DNA from: Haloactinopolyspora alba | GTDB lineage: Bacteria > Actinomycetota > Actinomycetes > Jiangellales > Jiangellaceae | Assembly (NCBI RefSeq): GCF_003014555.1 | Contig: NZ_PYGE01000002.1 | Coordinates: 62,001 to 126,000 of the forward strand | DNA: 64,000 nt | Direction: 5' to 3' | Notes under the pieces: model-generated | The model's input: only the letters and a program-made list of their open reading frames with translations | Told to the model about the DNA's origin: nothing | The model's database searches: none | Translations under genes and position numbers: made by a program | Shown here: one piece after another, positions 53,965-62,809 of the stretch | How positions within the stretch are numbered: the stretch's first letter is position 1 | Layout of the letters: every line of letters starts with the position of its first letter

Positions 53965-55167
53965 CTACCCGCGGTGGTCCAGGTCCGGATCCGCCCGACC
54001 CGGCATCGTCACCCGGACGGTGGTGCCCGAGCCCGGCGCGCTCACGATGTCGAGGGTGCCGCCCGCCTGGGTCACCCGGGTGCGCATGCCGTGCAGACCG
54101 AATCCGTGGCCGTCGTCGGTGCGGAATCCGCTGCCGTCGTCGACGACGGCGACCGTGGCGCCGTCCGGCACGCCGGGACGGAACCGCAGCGCCAGGCAGA
54201 CCCGGGAGGCGCCCGCGTGCCGGCGCACGTTGGCCAGTGCCTCCTGCACCGTCCTGAGCAGGACGACCTCGGTGCCGGCCGGGAGCACGACCGGATCGCC
54301 CTCGACGCGGACGTCGACGTCGACACCGGTCTCGTGGCCGAACCGCGTAGCCGCGCGCTGGACGGCCTCCGGCAGCGACGCGTCCTGCAGGCCGACCGGA
54401 GCCAGGGCGCCGACCAGCGCACGCGCCTCGGCCAGGTTGTCGCGTGCGGTGGACTCCAGCAGCGCGAGCCGCTCGCGCGCGGCGGCCGGGTCACGCTCGA
54501 GAGCCACCTCCACCGCCTGCGCCAGCGTCAGCACACTGGTGAACCCCTGCGCCAACGTGTCGTGGATCTCGTGCGCCAGCCGCTCCCGCTCCGCCAGCGC
54601 ACCGCGCGAGTGCTCGGTCTCGGCGAGCTCGGCGCGGGTGCGCTCCAGTTCGTCGATCAGCGCGGCCCGCTTCTCGGCCTGGTCGAACACGCCGGTGATG
54701 AACAGGCCGAGAAGCAGGGAGAGGCCGACCTGCGTCGCGTACTCGGGCAGCGCGTCGCCGAACCTGTCCGACGACCACCCGAGCTGGGTGAACTCGACCA
54801 CCGCCATCCCGGTGACGAGCACGAACGTCGCCACGACGGCGTGCCGGGTACGCAGCAGGGCCCAGACGTGCGGGAACAGCCCGAACAGCAGGATGTACGC
54901 GCTCTGCGAGCCCAGCGCGAGCAGCGCGTACAGGCAACCCCAGCTGATCGCGACCAGGGCGATCGCGGCGGGTGTCGAATCCGCGTCGCCCAGTCGGCGC
55001 CGGCCGAGCAGCAGGTAGCTGAGGATCATGAGCGCGAGGACCAGCAGCGCCGCGGTCCGCTCGCCGCCGGCGACGTCGTCCGAGGTGCCGGTCAGGACCG
55101 CCACCAGGACGACGAGCCCGACGTACAGCGTGTGCCACCCGACGGCCATCCGGCTCCAGAACGCCAT
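53965..55167 (-). CDS. Sensor histidine kinase, HisKA_3 type
   Basis: A 400-residue membrane kinase with about five to six N-terminal hydrophobic helices, a coiled segment (AALIDELERTRAELAETEHSRG) and the dimerisation/phospho-acceptor motif ERERLAHEIHDTLAQGFTSVL, followed by an HATPase domain (ALANVRRHAGASR, VVDDGSGF, GFGLHGMRTRV). I start at ATG 55167 (MAFWSRMAVGW), with GAGGCGGACCTG upstream; in-frame starts up to GTG 55251, overlapping the permease gene, are possible. Partner of the following regulator. Confidence 0.9.
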   Translation of the reverse strand: MAFWSRMAVGWHTLYVGLVVLVAVLTGTSDDVAGGERTAALLVLALMILSYLLLGRRRLGDADSTPAAIALVAISWGCLYALLALGSQSAYILLFGLFPHVWALLRTRHAVVATFVLVTGMAVVEFTQLGWSSDRFGDALPEYATQVGLSLLLGLFITGVFDQAEKRAALIDELERTRAELAETEHSRGALAERERLAHEIHDTLAQGFTSVLTLAQAVEVALERDPAAARERLALLESTARDNLAEARALVGALAPVGLQDASLPEAVQRAATRFGHETGVDVDVRVEGDPVVLPAGTEVVLLRTVQEALANVRRHAGASRVCLALRFRPGVPDGATVAVVDDGSGFRTDDGHGFGLHGMRTRVTQAGGTLDIVSAPGSGTTVRVTMPGRADPDLDHRG

Positions 55168-55226
55168 CAGGTCCGCCTCACTGGAGCCCTTCGCCGGCGC
55201 GGACGCCGGGCCCGGATCGGCCGCGC

Positions 55227-56105
55227 TCAGCTGTCCCCCTTCCGGCCCCACCGGAACGTCCGTGCGCACAGGAGCAGACCGGCGACCAGCCACACCGACA
55301 GGATCAGTGCCGTCGGAGCGAGTTGCCATGATCCGGACACCTCCATCGGTTCGAGACGGTCGGGCAGGAACACCGAGCGCATGCCCTGAGCCAACCACTT
55401 CAGCGGGAAGACCGAAGCCACGTTCTGCAACCAGCTTGGCAGGTCGTTGAAGACGAAGAAGACCCCGGAGATGAACTGCAGGATCAGCACCGGCGCCAGA
55501 ACGACCGCGGACGCGCTGCGCGCCGACGACGGCACCGACGAGTACGCCAGCCCGAGAACCGTGCCGGCCGCGGTTCCGAGCAGATAGACCCAGGCGAACC
55601 GGAGCCAGCTCCCGGCGTCGCCGGGAAGCGGCACGTCGAACGCGACAGCGGCGACGGCCAGGAGCAGGGCCACCTGGGCGAGGCCGGTGAGCAGCACCAT
55701 GCCGACCTTGCCGAGGAAGTACGCGGCCGGCGGCATCGGCGTCCCGCGGAGCCGCTTGAGGGTGCCCTCGTCCCGCTCGACCGCGATGCCGATGGCCAGC
55801 GTCTGGAAGCTGACCAGCATGATGCCGGCGGCCACCATCCCGGGCAGGAAGTATCGCGCGAAGTCGACGCCGCCGCCGGTCGCCTCGCCGAAGACCGTCT
55901 CCCCGCCGCCGAACACGGTGGCGAACAGGCCCAGCAGGACCACCGGGAACAGGAACGAGAACACGACGGAGTCGCGTTCGCGGAAGTAGATCCTGGTCTC
56001 GAGGATCGTCCGGGCCACCGCGATCCGCAGCGTCGACGGTTTCGTCCGATCCGGCGAGGGCGTGGCGGTGGAGCGCTCGTGCGCGGATGCGGTGGTGCGG
56101 CTCAT
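55227..56105 (-). CDS. ABC-2 type transporter permease
   Basis: A 292-residue membrane protein with six predicted helices, the ABC-2 permease layout and the first helix FSFLFPVVLLGLFATVF, plus ERDEGTLKRLRGTPMPP, a motif typical of drug/antibiotic export permeases. It overlaps the ATPase gene by 4 bp (ATGA). It forms an exporter with the ATPase. Confidence 0.9.
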   Translation of the reverse strand: MSRTTASAHERSTATPSPDRTKPSTLRIAVARTILETRIYFRERDSVVFSFLFPVVLLGLFATVFGGGETVFGEATGGGVDFARYFLPGMVAAGIMLVSFQTLAIGIAVERDEGTLKRLRGTPMPPAAYFLGKVGMVLLTGLAQVALLLAVAAVAFDVPLPGDAGSWLRFAWVYLLGTAAGTVLGLAYSSVPSSARSASAVVLAPVLILQFISGVFFVFNDLPSWLQNVASVFPLKWLAQGMRSVFLPDRLEPMEVSGSWQLAPTALILSVWLVAGLLLCARTFRWGRKGDS

Positions 56106-57049
56106 CGGGTGGCCTCCAGCGTCGGTCCGTCGGATCGGTCGTCGGGCCGCTCGTCGACGTGCCCGCCCGTGCCCGTGTCGTGTTGCGTGTCCGGCCGGGT
56201 GTCGTGGCCGATCAGACGCAGGTAGACGTCCTCGAGAGTGGGCCGGTCCACGGACAGGCCCGGAACCTCGCCGCCGAAGCGGGCGGCGAGGTCGGTGACG
56301 AGGGCCGTCGGACGGTCGGTGGTGGCGCTGTGCGGTTCGCCCTCGTCGAGCCAGCGCACGACGACGTCGTCGCGGTCGCGTCCGCCGATACGCGCGGGCG
56401 AGTCCATGGCGAGGATGTGCCCGGCCGTGATGATGCCGACCCGGTCTGCCAGCTGTTCGGCCTCGTCCAGATAGTGCGTGGTCAGGATGATGGTCGTCCC
56501 GCCGTCGGCCAGCGACGAGATCAGCGACCAGAACTCGCGGCGGGCCTCCGGGTCGAAACCGGTGGTCGGCTCGTCGAGGAACAGCAGGTCGGGCGAGCCG
56601 AGGATGCCGAGCGCGACGTCGAGGCGTCTGCGCTGTCCGCCGGACAGGTGCCGGGCCCGGGCCCGGCGCTTGCTCTCGAGCCCGACCGCGGCGATGACCT
56701 CGTCCGGGTCGCGTGGCGCGGGGTAGTACACGCGGAAGTGCCGGACGAGTTCGTCGACCGTCAGCTCGTCGAGGCCGCCGGAGGTCTGCAGGACGATGCC
56801 GATCCGGTCGCGCCAGCCGGGCTCCGGCCGGCCCGGATCGGCGCCGAGCACGCCGACCTCGCCGCTGTCGCGGTGACGGTAGCCCTCGAGGATCTCGACG
56901 GTGGTGGTCTTGCCGGCGCCGTTCGGGCCCAGCAGCGCGACGACCTCGCCGTGGTCGACGTCGAGATCCAGCGCGTCGACGGCGGTGACGTCGCCGTAGG
57001 CCTTGCGCAGTCCGCGTACCCGGACGGCCTGGGAGGTGGTGGTGATCAT
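56102..57049 (-). CDS. ABC transporter ATP-binding protein (drug-export type)
   Basis: A 315-residue ATPase. Walker A LLGPNGAGKTTTVEI, Q-loop VLQTSGGLDE, signature HLSGGQRRRLDVAL and Walker B DLLFLDEPTTGFD are present, with the C-terminal DUF4162-like extension and an acidic Asp/Thr/His tail. The start is MITTTSQAVRV (57049) with GGTGGAG just upstream; an in-frame ATG further up would place 21 odd residues before it. First gene of the exporter/two-component operon. Confidence 0.92.
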   Translation of the reverse strand: MITTTSQAVRVRGLRKAYGDVTAVDALDLDVDHGEVVALLGPNGAGKTTTVEILEGYRHRDSGEVGVLGADPGRPEPGWRDRIGIVLQTSGGLDELTVDELVRHFRVYYPAPRDPDEVIAAVGLESKRRARARHLSGGQRRRLDVALGILGSPDLLFLDEPTTGFDPEARREFWSLISSLADGGTTIILTTHYLDEAEQLADRVGIITAGHILAMDSPARIGGRDRDDVVVRWLDEGEPHSATTDRPTALVTDLAARFGGEVPGLSVDRPTLEDVYLRLIGHDTRPDTQHDTGTGGHVDERPDDRSDGPTLEATR

Positions 57050-57163
57050 GGCTCCACCGTGGCGCCTCGGCGGGTTCGGCGACAGCATCACGCGGTGGGT
57101 TCGCGGGTCCACCGGACGGTGGACGTTGCCGCGGTACTCAGACCTCCTTACCTGCGACGACGG

Positions 57164-57186
57164 CCGTCTGAGGTGGCCTCAGACGG
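57164..57186. promoter_or_regulatory. Inverted repeat in the exporter / small-protein divergent region
   Basis: Perfect 10-bp arms CCGTCTGAGG and CCTCAGACGG separated by 3 bp, typical operator geometry for a dimeric regulator. A third half-site CTCAGACC lies 25 bp to the left (57138-57145). It lies between the start of the ABC ATPase (57049) and the small protein (57300), so either promoter could be controlled; the operon's own response regulator is one candidate ligand. Confidence 0.5.
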
Positions 57187-57299
57187 GTCCCGCGCCGCGA
57201 AGATGAGGAACTCGCCCGATGTGCGGCCGCACGCCTCAGGACGAGTGTCGACGGTGTCGGCGGCAGCAGCCACCGAAACGGAGTGACAGGAGACACACC

Positions 57300-57497
57300 A
57301 TGAGTATTTACGGGGACTACGCGGCGACCGTCATCTCGAAGCAGCGCGGGAAGGACCTCCGGGACGAAGCGCGCCGGGCGGTCATGGCGGAGGAGGCCAC
57401 CAACGGAAGCCGGCGAGGGCGGCGCGGTCTGCGCGGTCAGCCGGGACGTGGCCGGCGGGGAGCGCGGTCGGCGTCCGGCCGGGCCCGGGCGGTGTGA
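57300..57497 (+). CDS. Small basic hypothetical protein
   Basis: A 65-residue protein with ACAGGAG 8 nt before its ATG. The N-terminal half (MSIYGDYAATVISKQRGKDL…) reads as an amphipathic helix; the C-terminal half is Arg/Gly-rich (RRGRRGLRGQPGRGRRGAR), as in nucleic-acid-binding tails. No signal peptide. It lies about 50 bp before the large LuxR-type regulator on the same strand. Short proteins with this N-terminal pattern occur in actinobacteria without assigned function; I do not name it. Confidence 0.65.
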   Translation: MSIYGDYAATVISKQRGKDLRDEARRAVMAEEATNGSRRGRRGLRGQPGRGRRGARSASGRARAV

Positions 57498-57545
57498 CAC
57501 GGCCGACCGCCTCATACGCCCGGCCGGGCGAAAAGGGGTACGAGA

Positions 57546-60512
57546 GTGTCGGTGGCCGGTGGCACCATGAGTGACGTGAACATTCATGTCGCCCGCCCAG
57601 CCGATTTCGTCGGCCGGGACGGCCAGCTGGCCGACCTCCGGAGCGCGTTCGAGTCCGCGCGCACGGGGGCCCCGGCCACCGTGCTGGTGGGCGGCGAGGC
57701 CGGCATCGGCAAGAGCCGGCTCGCGGAGGAGTTCACCGCCGAGGCGGCACAGGGCGGTGCCCGCGTCGTGGTCGGCCGGTCGGTGCCGCTGGACGGCGAG
57801 GGCCCGGCGTTCGCACCCATCGTCGGGGTGGTGCGCGGCCTGTACCAGGAGTTCGGGGCGCGGGAACTGCTCGACATGGCCGGTCCCGGCGGTGAGGTCC
57901 TGGGCAGTCTGCTGCCCGAGCTCGGCGACGGGGTGGGCCACGGCGGCGGCGCCGAGGGGCGCGGCCGGCTGTACGAGGTCGTCACGTCGTTGCTCGAGCG
58001 GGTCGCCGCCGAGCGGGCGCTCGTGGTGGTCCTCGAAGACCTGCAATGGGCGGACAGCCCGACGCGCGACCTGCTGCGGTTCATGGTGCGCGGCCTGCGC
58101 GGCGCCCGCCTGATGCTGCTCGCCACCTACCGCACCGACGAGCTGCACCGAGGGCATCCGCTGCGGTCGCTGCTCGCCGAGCTCGACCGGCTGCGCCAGG
58201 TCCACCGGATCGACGTACCCCGCCTCGGGCTCGACGACGTCGCGGTCCAGGTCCGCGGTGTCCTCGGCCGCGAGGTCGCTCGTGACCACATCGAGCGGAT
58301 CCACGAGCGCAGCGAGGGCATCCCTTTCTTCGTCGAAGAGCTCGCCTACGTCGACGACGGCTGCGGTTGCACCGAGCTGCCCGAGTCGTTACGCGACCTG
58401 CTGCTGGTGCGTATCGAGCCGCTGTCCGAGGACACCCAGCGGTTGCTGCGGCTCATGTCCGCCGGCGGCAACCGCGTCGAACACGCCGTGTTGGCCTACG
58501 TGTCCAGCAAGTCCACGCACGACCTCGAGTCCGCGTTGCGCGAGGCGGTCTCGGGCGGAGCCGTCGTGGTGGACGGCGACGGCTACGCGTTCCGGCACGC
58601 ACTGCTGCGCGAAGCCCTGCACGACGACATGCTGCCCGGCGAGCACGCGCGTATGCACGCCCGGTACGCGGAGGCACTCGAAGAGCGCCCGGAGCTGATG
58701 CCCAACACGCCGACGGCAGCCGAGATCGCGCACCACTGGTACTCCGCGCACGACGTCGAGCGGGCGTTCCGGTGGTCGCTCACGGCCGCCGGCGAGCTGG
58801 TGCAGTCCTACGCGCACGCGACTGCGCGGCTCATGCTCGAGCGCGCGCTCGAACTCTGGGACCATGTCGCGGAGCCGGCGCAGATCGCCGGCGGCGACCG
58901 GGTCGACCTGTTGGCGCGCGCCGCGAACGAGGCCTACGAGGCCGGCGATCACGACCGCGCCATGTCGTTGCTCAAGGAATCGCTGCGCCTGGTCGACGAA
59001 GACACCGAGCCGGCCCGCATGGGCTGGCTGCTGACGCGGCTCGCGAACGTCCAGAGCCGCGACGGGCGGCCCGGCGCCATCGAAGCGCTCGAGCGCGGGC
59101 TCCGGCTCATCCCGGCGGACGCCACGTCCGCTGCCTGGCGCGCGGAGGCGCTCGACCGGCTGGCCATGATGCTCATGCTCGCGTGGCGCTTCGACGATGC
59201 GCTCGAGGTCGCCGACGAAGCCGAAGAGATGTCCCGTACCGCCGGGCTCGACCACCTCGTCGCGTCGGCGCGCATCACCCGGGGCACGGTGTGGGTGCAC
59301 ACCGATCCGGAGCATGCCGTCCCCGAGATCAAACGCGCCAGGCCGGTGGCGCTGGCCGAGCCGAGGCACCTGCTGCGCTATTACGTCAACCTGTCCGACG
59401 TGTACCACATCTCGGGGCGTTACTCCGACGCCGTCGAGCTGGCCACCGAGGGCTACCAGCGGTCCAAAGAGCTCGGCCGCAAACGGACCGTCGGTTCCAT
59501 CATGGTCGGTAACGCCGTCGAACCACTGCTCGCGGTGGGCAACTGGGAGAGGGCCGAGCGGCTGATCCGCCGTGGTCTCGAGCTGGAAGCGCCGGTCAAC
59601 CACGAGCGGCACGTGCGTACCCTGCATGGCTGGCTGCTGCTCTGGCGCGGTGACGTCGACGCGGCCGCGCGGGTGCTCGACGAGCTCACCAGCACCGGCA
59701 GCCGTCGAGTCGTCCTGCCGCAGGACGGCCACCTGGTGGCCAGGCTCAGCATCGACGTCGCTCTCGCCCAGGGCGATCCCACCCGGGCGTGGGCGGCGCT
59801 GGTCGACGTGATCGGCGCGGACGGTTCGAGCCCGCTGGCAGCCGGCTACGACCTTCCGCTGATGTTCGGTGGCGCTCAGGCTCTGGGTGCGCGCGTCCGG
59901 CAGGGTGCGGCCGACGTGTCGGCCGACCTCCGACTGGTCCGGGAGCTGACGGAGCGGTTCGCGGGAACCTGGCCGGGCACGGTCTGGCCGAGTCTCGTCG
60001 ACGCCGAACTGGCCGGCCACGGCGGTGACGACCCCGCGGCCTGGGCGAATGCGCTCGACGCGGTCCGCGCGGCGGAGGGGCCCGCGCACCTCGTGCCGTA
60101 CGCGGCGTTCCGGCGCTCGCGTGCGCTCATCGACACCGACGATCGTCATGGTGCCGCCGAGGCGCTGCGTGAGGCCGCGGCCGCCTGCGACGAGCTCGGC
60201 GCCGGGCTGTACCGCAGGTGGGTCGACGACCTGTCGCGGCGGGCGAACCTGCCGCTCAGGGCGGCCACGTCGGCGGACGGCTCGTCCGTGGACGGCGAGC
60301 CACTGCCCGGTCTGACCGCTCGGGAGCGCGAGGTGTTGCGGTTGGTCGCCGAGGGGCGCAGCAACCGTGAGATCGGCGAGGCGTTGTTCATCACCGCGAA
60401 GACCGCCAGCGTGCATGTCTCGAACATCCTCGCCAAGCTCGGAGTGACGGGCCGCGGTGAGGCTGCCGCCGTGGCCCACCAAGCCGGGTTGCTGAGCCGC
60501 GCTGCGTCGTGA
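57546..60512 (+). CDS. Large LuxR-type (LAL) ATPase transcriptional regulator
   Basis: A 988-residue MalT-like regulator. The N-terminal AAA/STAND ATPase has Walker A LVGGEAGIGKSRLAEEF (about residues 45-60) and Walker B VVVLEDLQWADSPT. A long TPR-like helical region fills about 400-880. The C-terminus is a LuxR helix-turn-helix: LTAREREVLRLVAEGRSNREIGEALFITAKTASVHVSNIL. Such proteins sense a small inducer or partner protein and activate transcription. GTG 57546 has AAGGGG upstream; ATG 57567 is an alternative. No obvious target lies next to it except the small basic protein gene and the divergent exporter. Confidence 0.9.
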   Translation: MSVAGGTMSDVNIHVARPADFVGRDGQLADLRSAFESARTGAPATVLVGGEAGIGKSRLAEEFTAEAAQGGARVVVGRSVPLDGEGPAFAPIVGVVRGLYQEFGARELLDMAGPGGEVLGSLLPELGDGVGHGGGAEGRGRLYEVVTSLLERVAAERALVVVLEDLQWADSPTRDLLRFMVRGLRGARLMLLATYRTDELHRGHPLRSLLAELDRLRQVHRIDVPRLGLDDVAVQVRGVLGREVARDHIERIHERSEGIPFFVEELAYVDDGCGCTELPESLRDLLLVRIEPLSEDTQRLLRLMSAGGNRVEHAVLAYVSSKSTHDLESALREAVSGGAVVVDGDGYAFRHALLREALHDDMLPGEHARMHARYAEALEERPELMPNTPTAAEIAHHWYSAHDVERAFRWSLTAAGELVQSYAHATARLMLERALELWDHVAEPAQIAGGDRVDLLARAANEAYEAGDHDRAMSLLKESLRLVDEDTEPARMGWLLTRLANVQSRDGRPGAIEALERGLRLIPADATSAAWRAEALDRLAMMLMLAWRFDDALEVADEAEEMSRTAGLDHLVASARITRGTVWVHTDPEHAVPEIKRARPVALAEPRHLLRYYVNLSDVYHISGRYSDAVELATEGYQRSKELGRKRTVGSIMVGNAVEPLLAVGNWERAERLIRRGLELEAPVNHERHVRTLHGWLLLWRGDVDAAARVLDELTSTGSRRVVLPQDGHLVARLSIDVALAQGDPTRAWAALVDVIGADGSSPLAAGYDLPLMFGGAQALGARVRQGAADVSADLRLVRELTERFAGTWPGTVWPSLVDAELAGHGGDDPAAWANALDAVRAAEGPAHLVPYAAFRRSRALIDTDDRHGAAEALREAAAACDELGAGLYRRWVDDLSRRANLPLRAATSADGSSVDGEPLPGLTAREREVLRLVAEGRSNREIGEALFITAKTASVHVSNILAKLGVTGRGEAAAVAHQAGLLSRAAS

Positions 60513-60618
60513 GGCACGGGCCCGCCTCAGGCACGGCGGTGTGAGGTGCGAATCCGCATGAGCAGCGGCGGCGTGAGGTGCGAGGCGGCGGGTGGGCGCA
60601 CCGCCGCCCCGCACCGGC

Positions 60619-60885
60619 TCAGAGCACGCCCGGACGCGGAATGAACCGGGTGGGTCGTTGCCGTCCGGCTGCCGCCGACCACAGTTCGTCGCGCGCGCTC
60701 GCGGCGACGACGCTGAGCCGGTCGAACACGTCCGGGTGCTCGGACACCAGGGCGATCTGATCGCCTCCCGGGTGGTGAATCTCCACGACGGCGCCGAGCG
60801 AACCGTCGTCGAACATCTCGGTGGACACGCGGGTGAGGGCCTGGGTGGCTGCGGGGAGGGCGACGATCACGCGCATCTCATTCAC
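60619..60885 (-). CDS. Small hypothetical protein
   Basis: An 88-residue protein. GTG 60885 (VNEMRVIVALPAA) is chosen for the GGAG 6 nt upstream; an in-frame ATG three codons later is possible. The sequence TQALTRVSTEMFDDGSLGAVVEIHHPGGDQIALVSEHPDVF reads as an ordinary soluble alpha/beta protein with no signal peptide or known motif. I do not recognise a family. It is downstream of the GntR gene on the same strand, separated by repeat copy D. Confidence 0.55.
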   Translation of the reverse strand: MNEMRVIVALPAATQALTRVSTEMFDDGSLGAVVEIHHPGGDQIALVSEHPDVFDRLSVVAASARDELWSAAAGRQRPTRFIPRPGVL

Positions 60886-61013
60886 GCAGGGCTCCGTCGC
60901 AGGTGACTCGTGCACGGACGGGGAGGGTCACGGGCGCCCTTTCGCTCGAGGTGGCTGGCCTACGCCGGAAGAACAGTGGCATAGGCCGGTCGTCTGGTCA
61001 ACTGTCGAGCGGC

Positions 61014-61091
61014 CATCACTAGGCGAATGCATGCATCACTAGGGCTGTACGGGTGGTGACGCATGGAATTCCATGCGGGACGTGATCATTC
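61014..61091 (-). repeat. Interspersed 78-bp element, copy D
   Basis: Minus-strand copy starting GAATGATCACGTCCCGCATG, where TGA is the stop codon of the GntR gene. It has the perfect palindrome GCATGGAATTCCATGC and the same loop CCACCCGTACAGCCC as copy A. Arms CATGCGTCAC and GTGATGCATG pair with one G·U wobble. It ends GCCTAGTGATG. It is identical in length to copies A and B. Confidence 0.8.
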
Positions 61092-61856
61092 GCGCTGGGA
61101 GGGGTGGAGCGGGTACTCGCGCTCGACGGCTGCGGCGCCCGGTGGGTGGATCGTGTCGGCGGCTTCCAGCGGCTGGTCCGTGGTGTCGTAGACGACGTGG
61201 CGGACCACGAGGACGGCGACGTCCTCCGGCGAGCCCAGGGTGCGTCGTTCTTCGGTGCCGGCCGTGCGCGCCCAGGCACGATCGCGCGCGTAGCCGGCGC
61301 GGCGGCCGGTCGACTGCTCGAGGTAGGCCGCTGTGCCTTCGCGGATCCGTTCGGCCCGCAGCAGCCGCGGCGCCGTGTCGGCGAGCTCCGCCGGGAACCA
61401 GGACGTCGACGTCTCCACGACCCGCCGGCCCACCCGGACCACACGACGGCGGCGGACGACCCGCGGGGCGTCGCCGCCGGCCGCGGCCGTGAGCTGCAGG
61501 TCGTCGGCGACGTCGGCCGGCGGCTCGACGAGGTCGGCGTCGACGATCCGGGTGTGCTCGCCGGGCTCGTCCGCGCCCTCACCGGACCGTGGCGGCCGGT
61601 GGTGCTCGTCTCTGGGATGCCGCGGCCGGACCTCGGCGACGTAGGTGCCCGAGCCCTGCCGGGTCTCGGTGAGGCCGTCCAGCCGCAGGGTGAGTAACGC
61701 GCGAGCTGCCGTGGGCCGCGCGACGTCCCACTCGTCGGCGACGCGTCGTTCGGACGGGAGCTCGTCTCCCGGGCGCAGGACGCCGCCCATGATCCGGTCG
61801 CGGTAGTGCTGGGCGATCTGCCGGTACCTGGGCACGGGATCGGTGTGCTCAGGCAC
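61086..61856 (-). CDS. GntR-family regulator with UTRA domain
   Basis: A 256-residue HutC-type regulator. N-terminal winged helix (YRQIAQHYRDRIMGGVLRPGDELPSERRVADEWDVARPTAARAL…LETRQGSGTYV), then the UTRA ligand-binding domain (about 90-245) with VVETSTSWFPAELAD and a C-terminal PLEAADTIHPPG. The ligand is unknown; family members bind sugars, histidine or urocanate-like molecules. GTG 61856 follows GAGGAGG. The last codon and stop (GAA-TGA) are the start of repeat copy D. Confidence 0.9.
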   Translation of the reverse strand: MPEHTDPVPRYRQIAQHYRDRIMGGVLRPGDELPSERRVADEWDVARPTAARALLTLRLDGLTETRQGSGTYVAEVRPRHPRDEHHRPPRSGEGADEPGEHTRIVDADLVEPPADVADDLQLTAAAGGDAPRVVRRRRVVRVGRRVVETSTSWFPAELADTAPRLLRAERIREGTAAYLEQSTGRRAGYARDRAWARTAGTEERRTLGSPEDVAVLVVRHVVYDTTDQPLEAADTIHPPGAAAVEREYPLHPSQRE

Positions 61857-61954
61857 GGTCGTCCTCCTCACCCGGGTCGTCGTGCACGCCACTGTACGGG
61901 CCGCACCGGCACGTCCCGGAGCAGCGGCCACGGTCGCGTCGTGGCCGTGTCCGG

Positions 61955-62722
61955 TCAGGCCGCCGACGGGACCGGTGGATGCGTGACCCGGCACATGCCA
62001 CCTCTCCCGTCGGGCAGCCCCGCGGCGTGGTCCTCGGAGTCGTGCCGCGGCAGGTATCCGAGCTCGATGCGTGCGGTGGAGACGTCGAAGGCGTTCCGGG
62101 TGTTCGCGGAGACGCCGAAGTAGGCGCCCGCGCGCACGTCCGCCGTCAGCGCGCAGCGGACCAGCGCTTGCAGATCCTCTGGAGCGAGCCAGCCGGTCAA
62201 CGCCCCGGTGTCGACGGGGCGTGGCTGGCACGCGCCCAGCCGGAGACAGATCACCGACAGCTCGCTCGTCGCCGCGGTCATGTGCCCGTAGCTCTCGGCG
62301 AAGGCCTTGGTGGCGCCGTACGCGCAGCACGGCCGCGCCGGCCACGCCGGGTCGACCATCCGCTCGCCGGGACGGAAGTACGCGCCCATGGCATGCACGG
62401 AGCTCGCCAGCACCAGCCGGCGAACGCCTGCCGCCCGGGCGGCGTCGACGACGTTGACCATCCCGTCGATGTTCGGCCGGCGCAGATCGTTCCACGACGC
62501 GTACGCGGCCGGGTTCGCCGCCAGGTGCACGACCGCGTCGACCCCGGCGACCGCGTGGTCGGCGAAGGACCTGTCCGCGAGGTCGCCGACGACGGTCTCC
62601 ACCTCGGCGTGGTCGACGTCGCGAGTGTCGACGGCACGAACGCTCATGCCGTCGAGGCCCGGCCACAGCATCCGCGCGACACTTCCTGCCGCGCCCGTGA
62701 TCAGCACCGGCCGCTGGTCCAT
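61955..62722 (-). CDS. NAD-dependent epimerase/dehydratase, uronate dehydrogenase-like
   Basis: A 255-residue extended short-chain dehydrogenase. NAD-binding motif LITGAAGSVARMLW near the N-terminus, VVHLAANPAA, and the catalytic Tyr/Lys in CCAYGATKAFAESY with serines in LASSVHAMG. The short length, the GAAGSVAR fingerprint and C-terminal layout resemble uronate dehydrogenases that oxidise glucuronate or galacturonate, but an epimerase cannot be excluded. ATG 62722 follows GAGGAGG. It lies 98 bp upstream of the GntR gene on the same strand. Confidence 0.8.
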   Translation of the reverse strand: MDQRPVLITGAAGSVARMLWPGLDGMSVRAVDTRDVDHAEVETVVGDLADRSFADHAVAGVDAVVHLAANPAAYASWNDLRRPNIDGMVNVVDAARAAGVRRLVLASSVHAMGAYFRPGERMVDPAWPARPCCAYGATKAFAESYGHMTAATSELSVICLRLGACQPRPVDTGALTGWLAPEDLQALVRCALTADVRAGAYFGVSANTRNAFDVSTARIELGYLPRHDSEDHAAGLPDGRGGMCRVTHPPVPSAA

Positions 62723-62809
62723 GCGTCCTCCTCGGCTCGGACGTGCGCTGATCAACGATATCCCCGCGGCTGTGGCGGAGTCGTTGGCGACCGTTCCCTT
62801 CGTCCTCAC

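Noticed and set aside
56102-57112. Longer start for the ABC ATPase at 57112
   Set aside because: The extra 21 residues are Pro/Arg-rich and unlike the family, and the ATG at 57049 has GGTGGAG just upstream.
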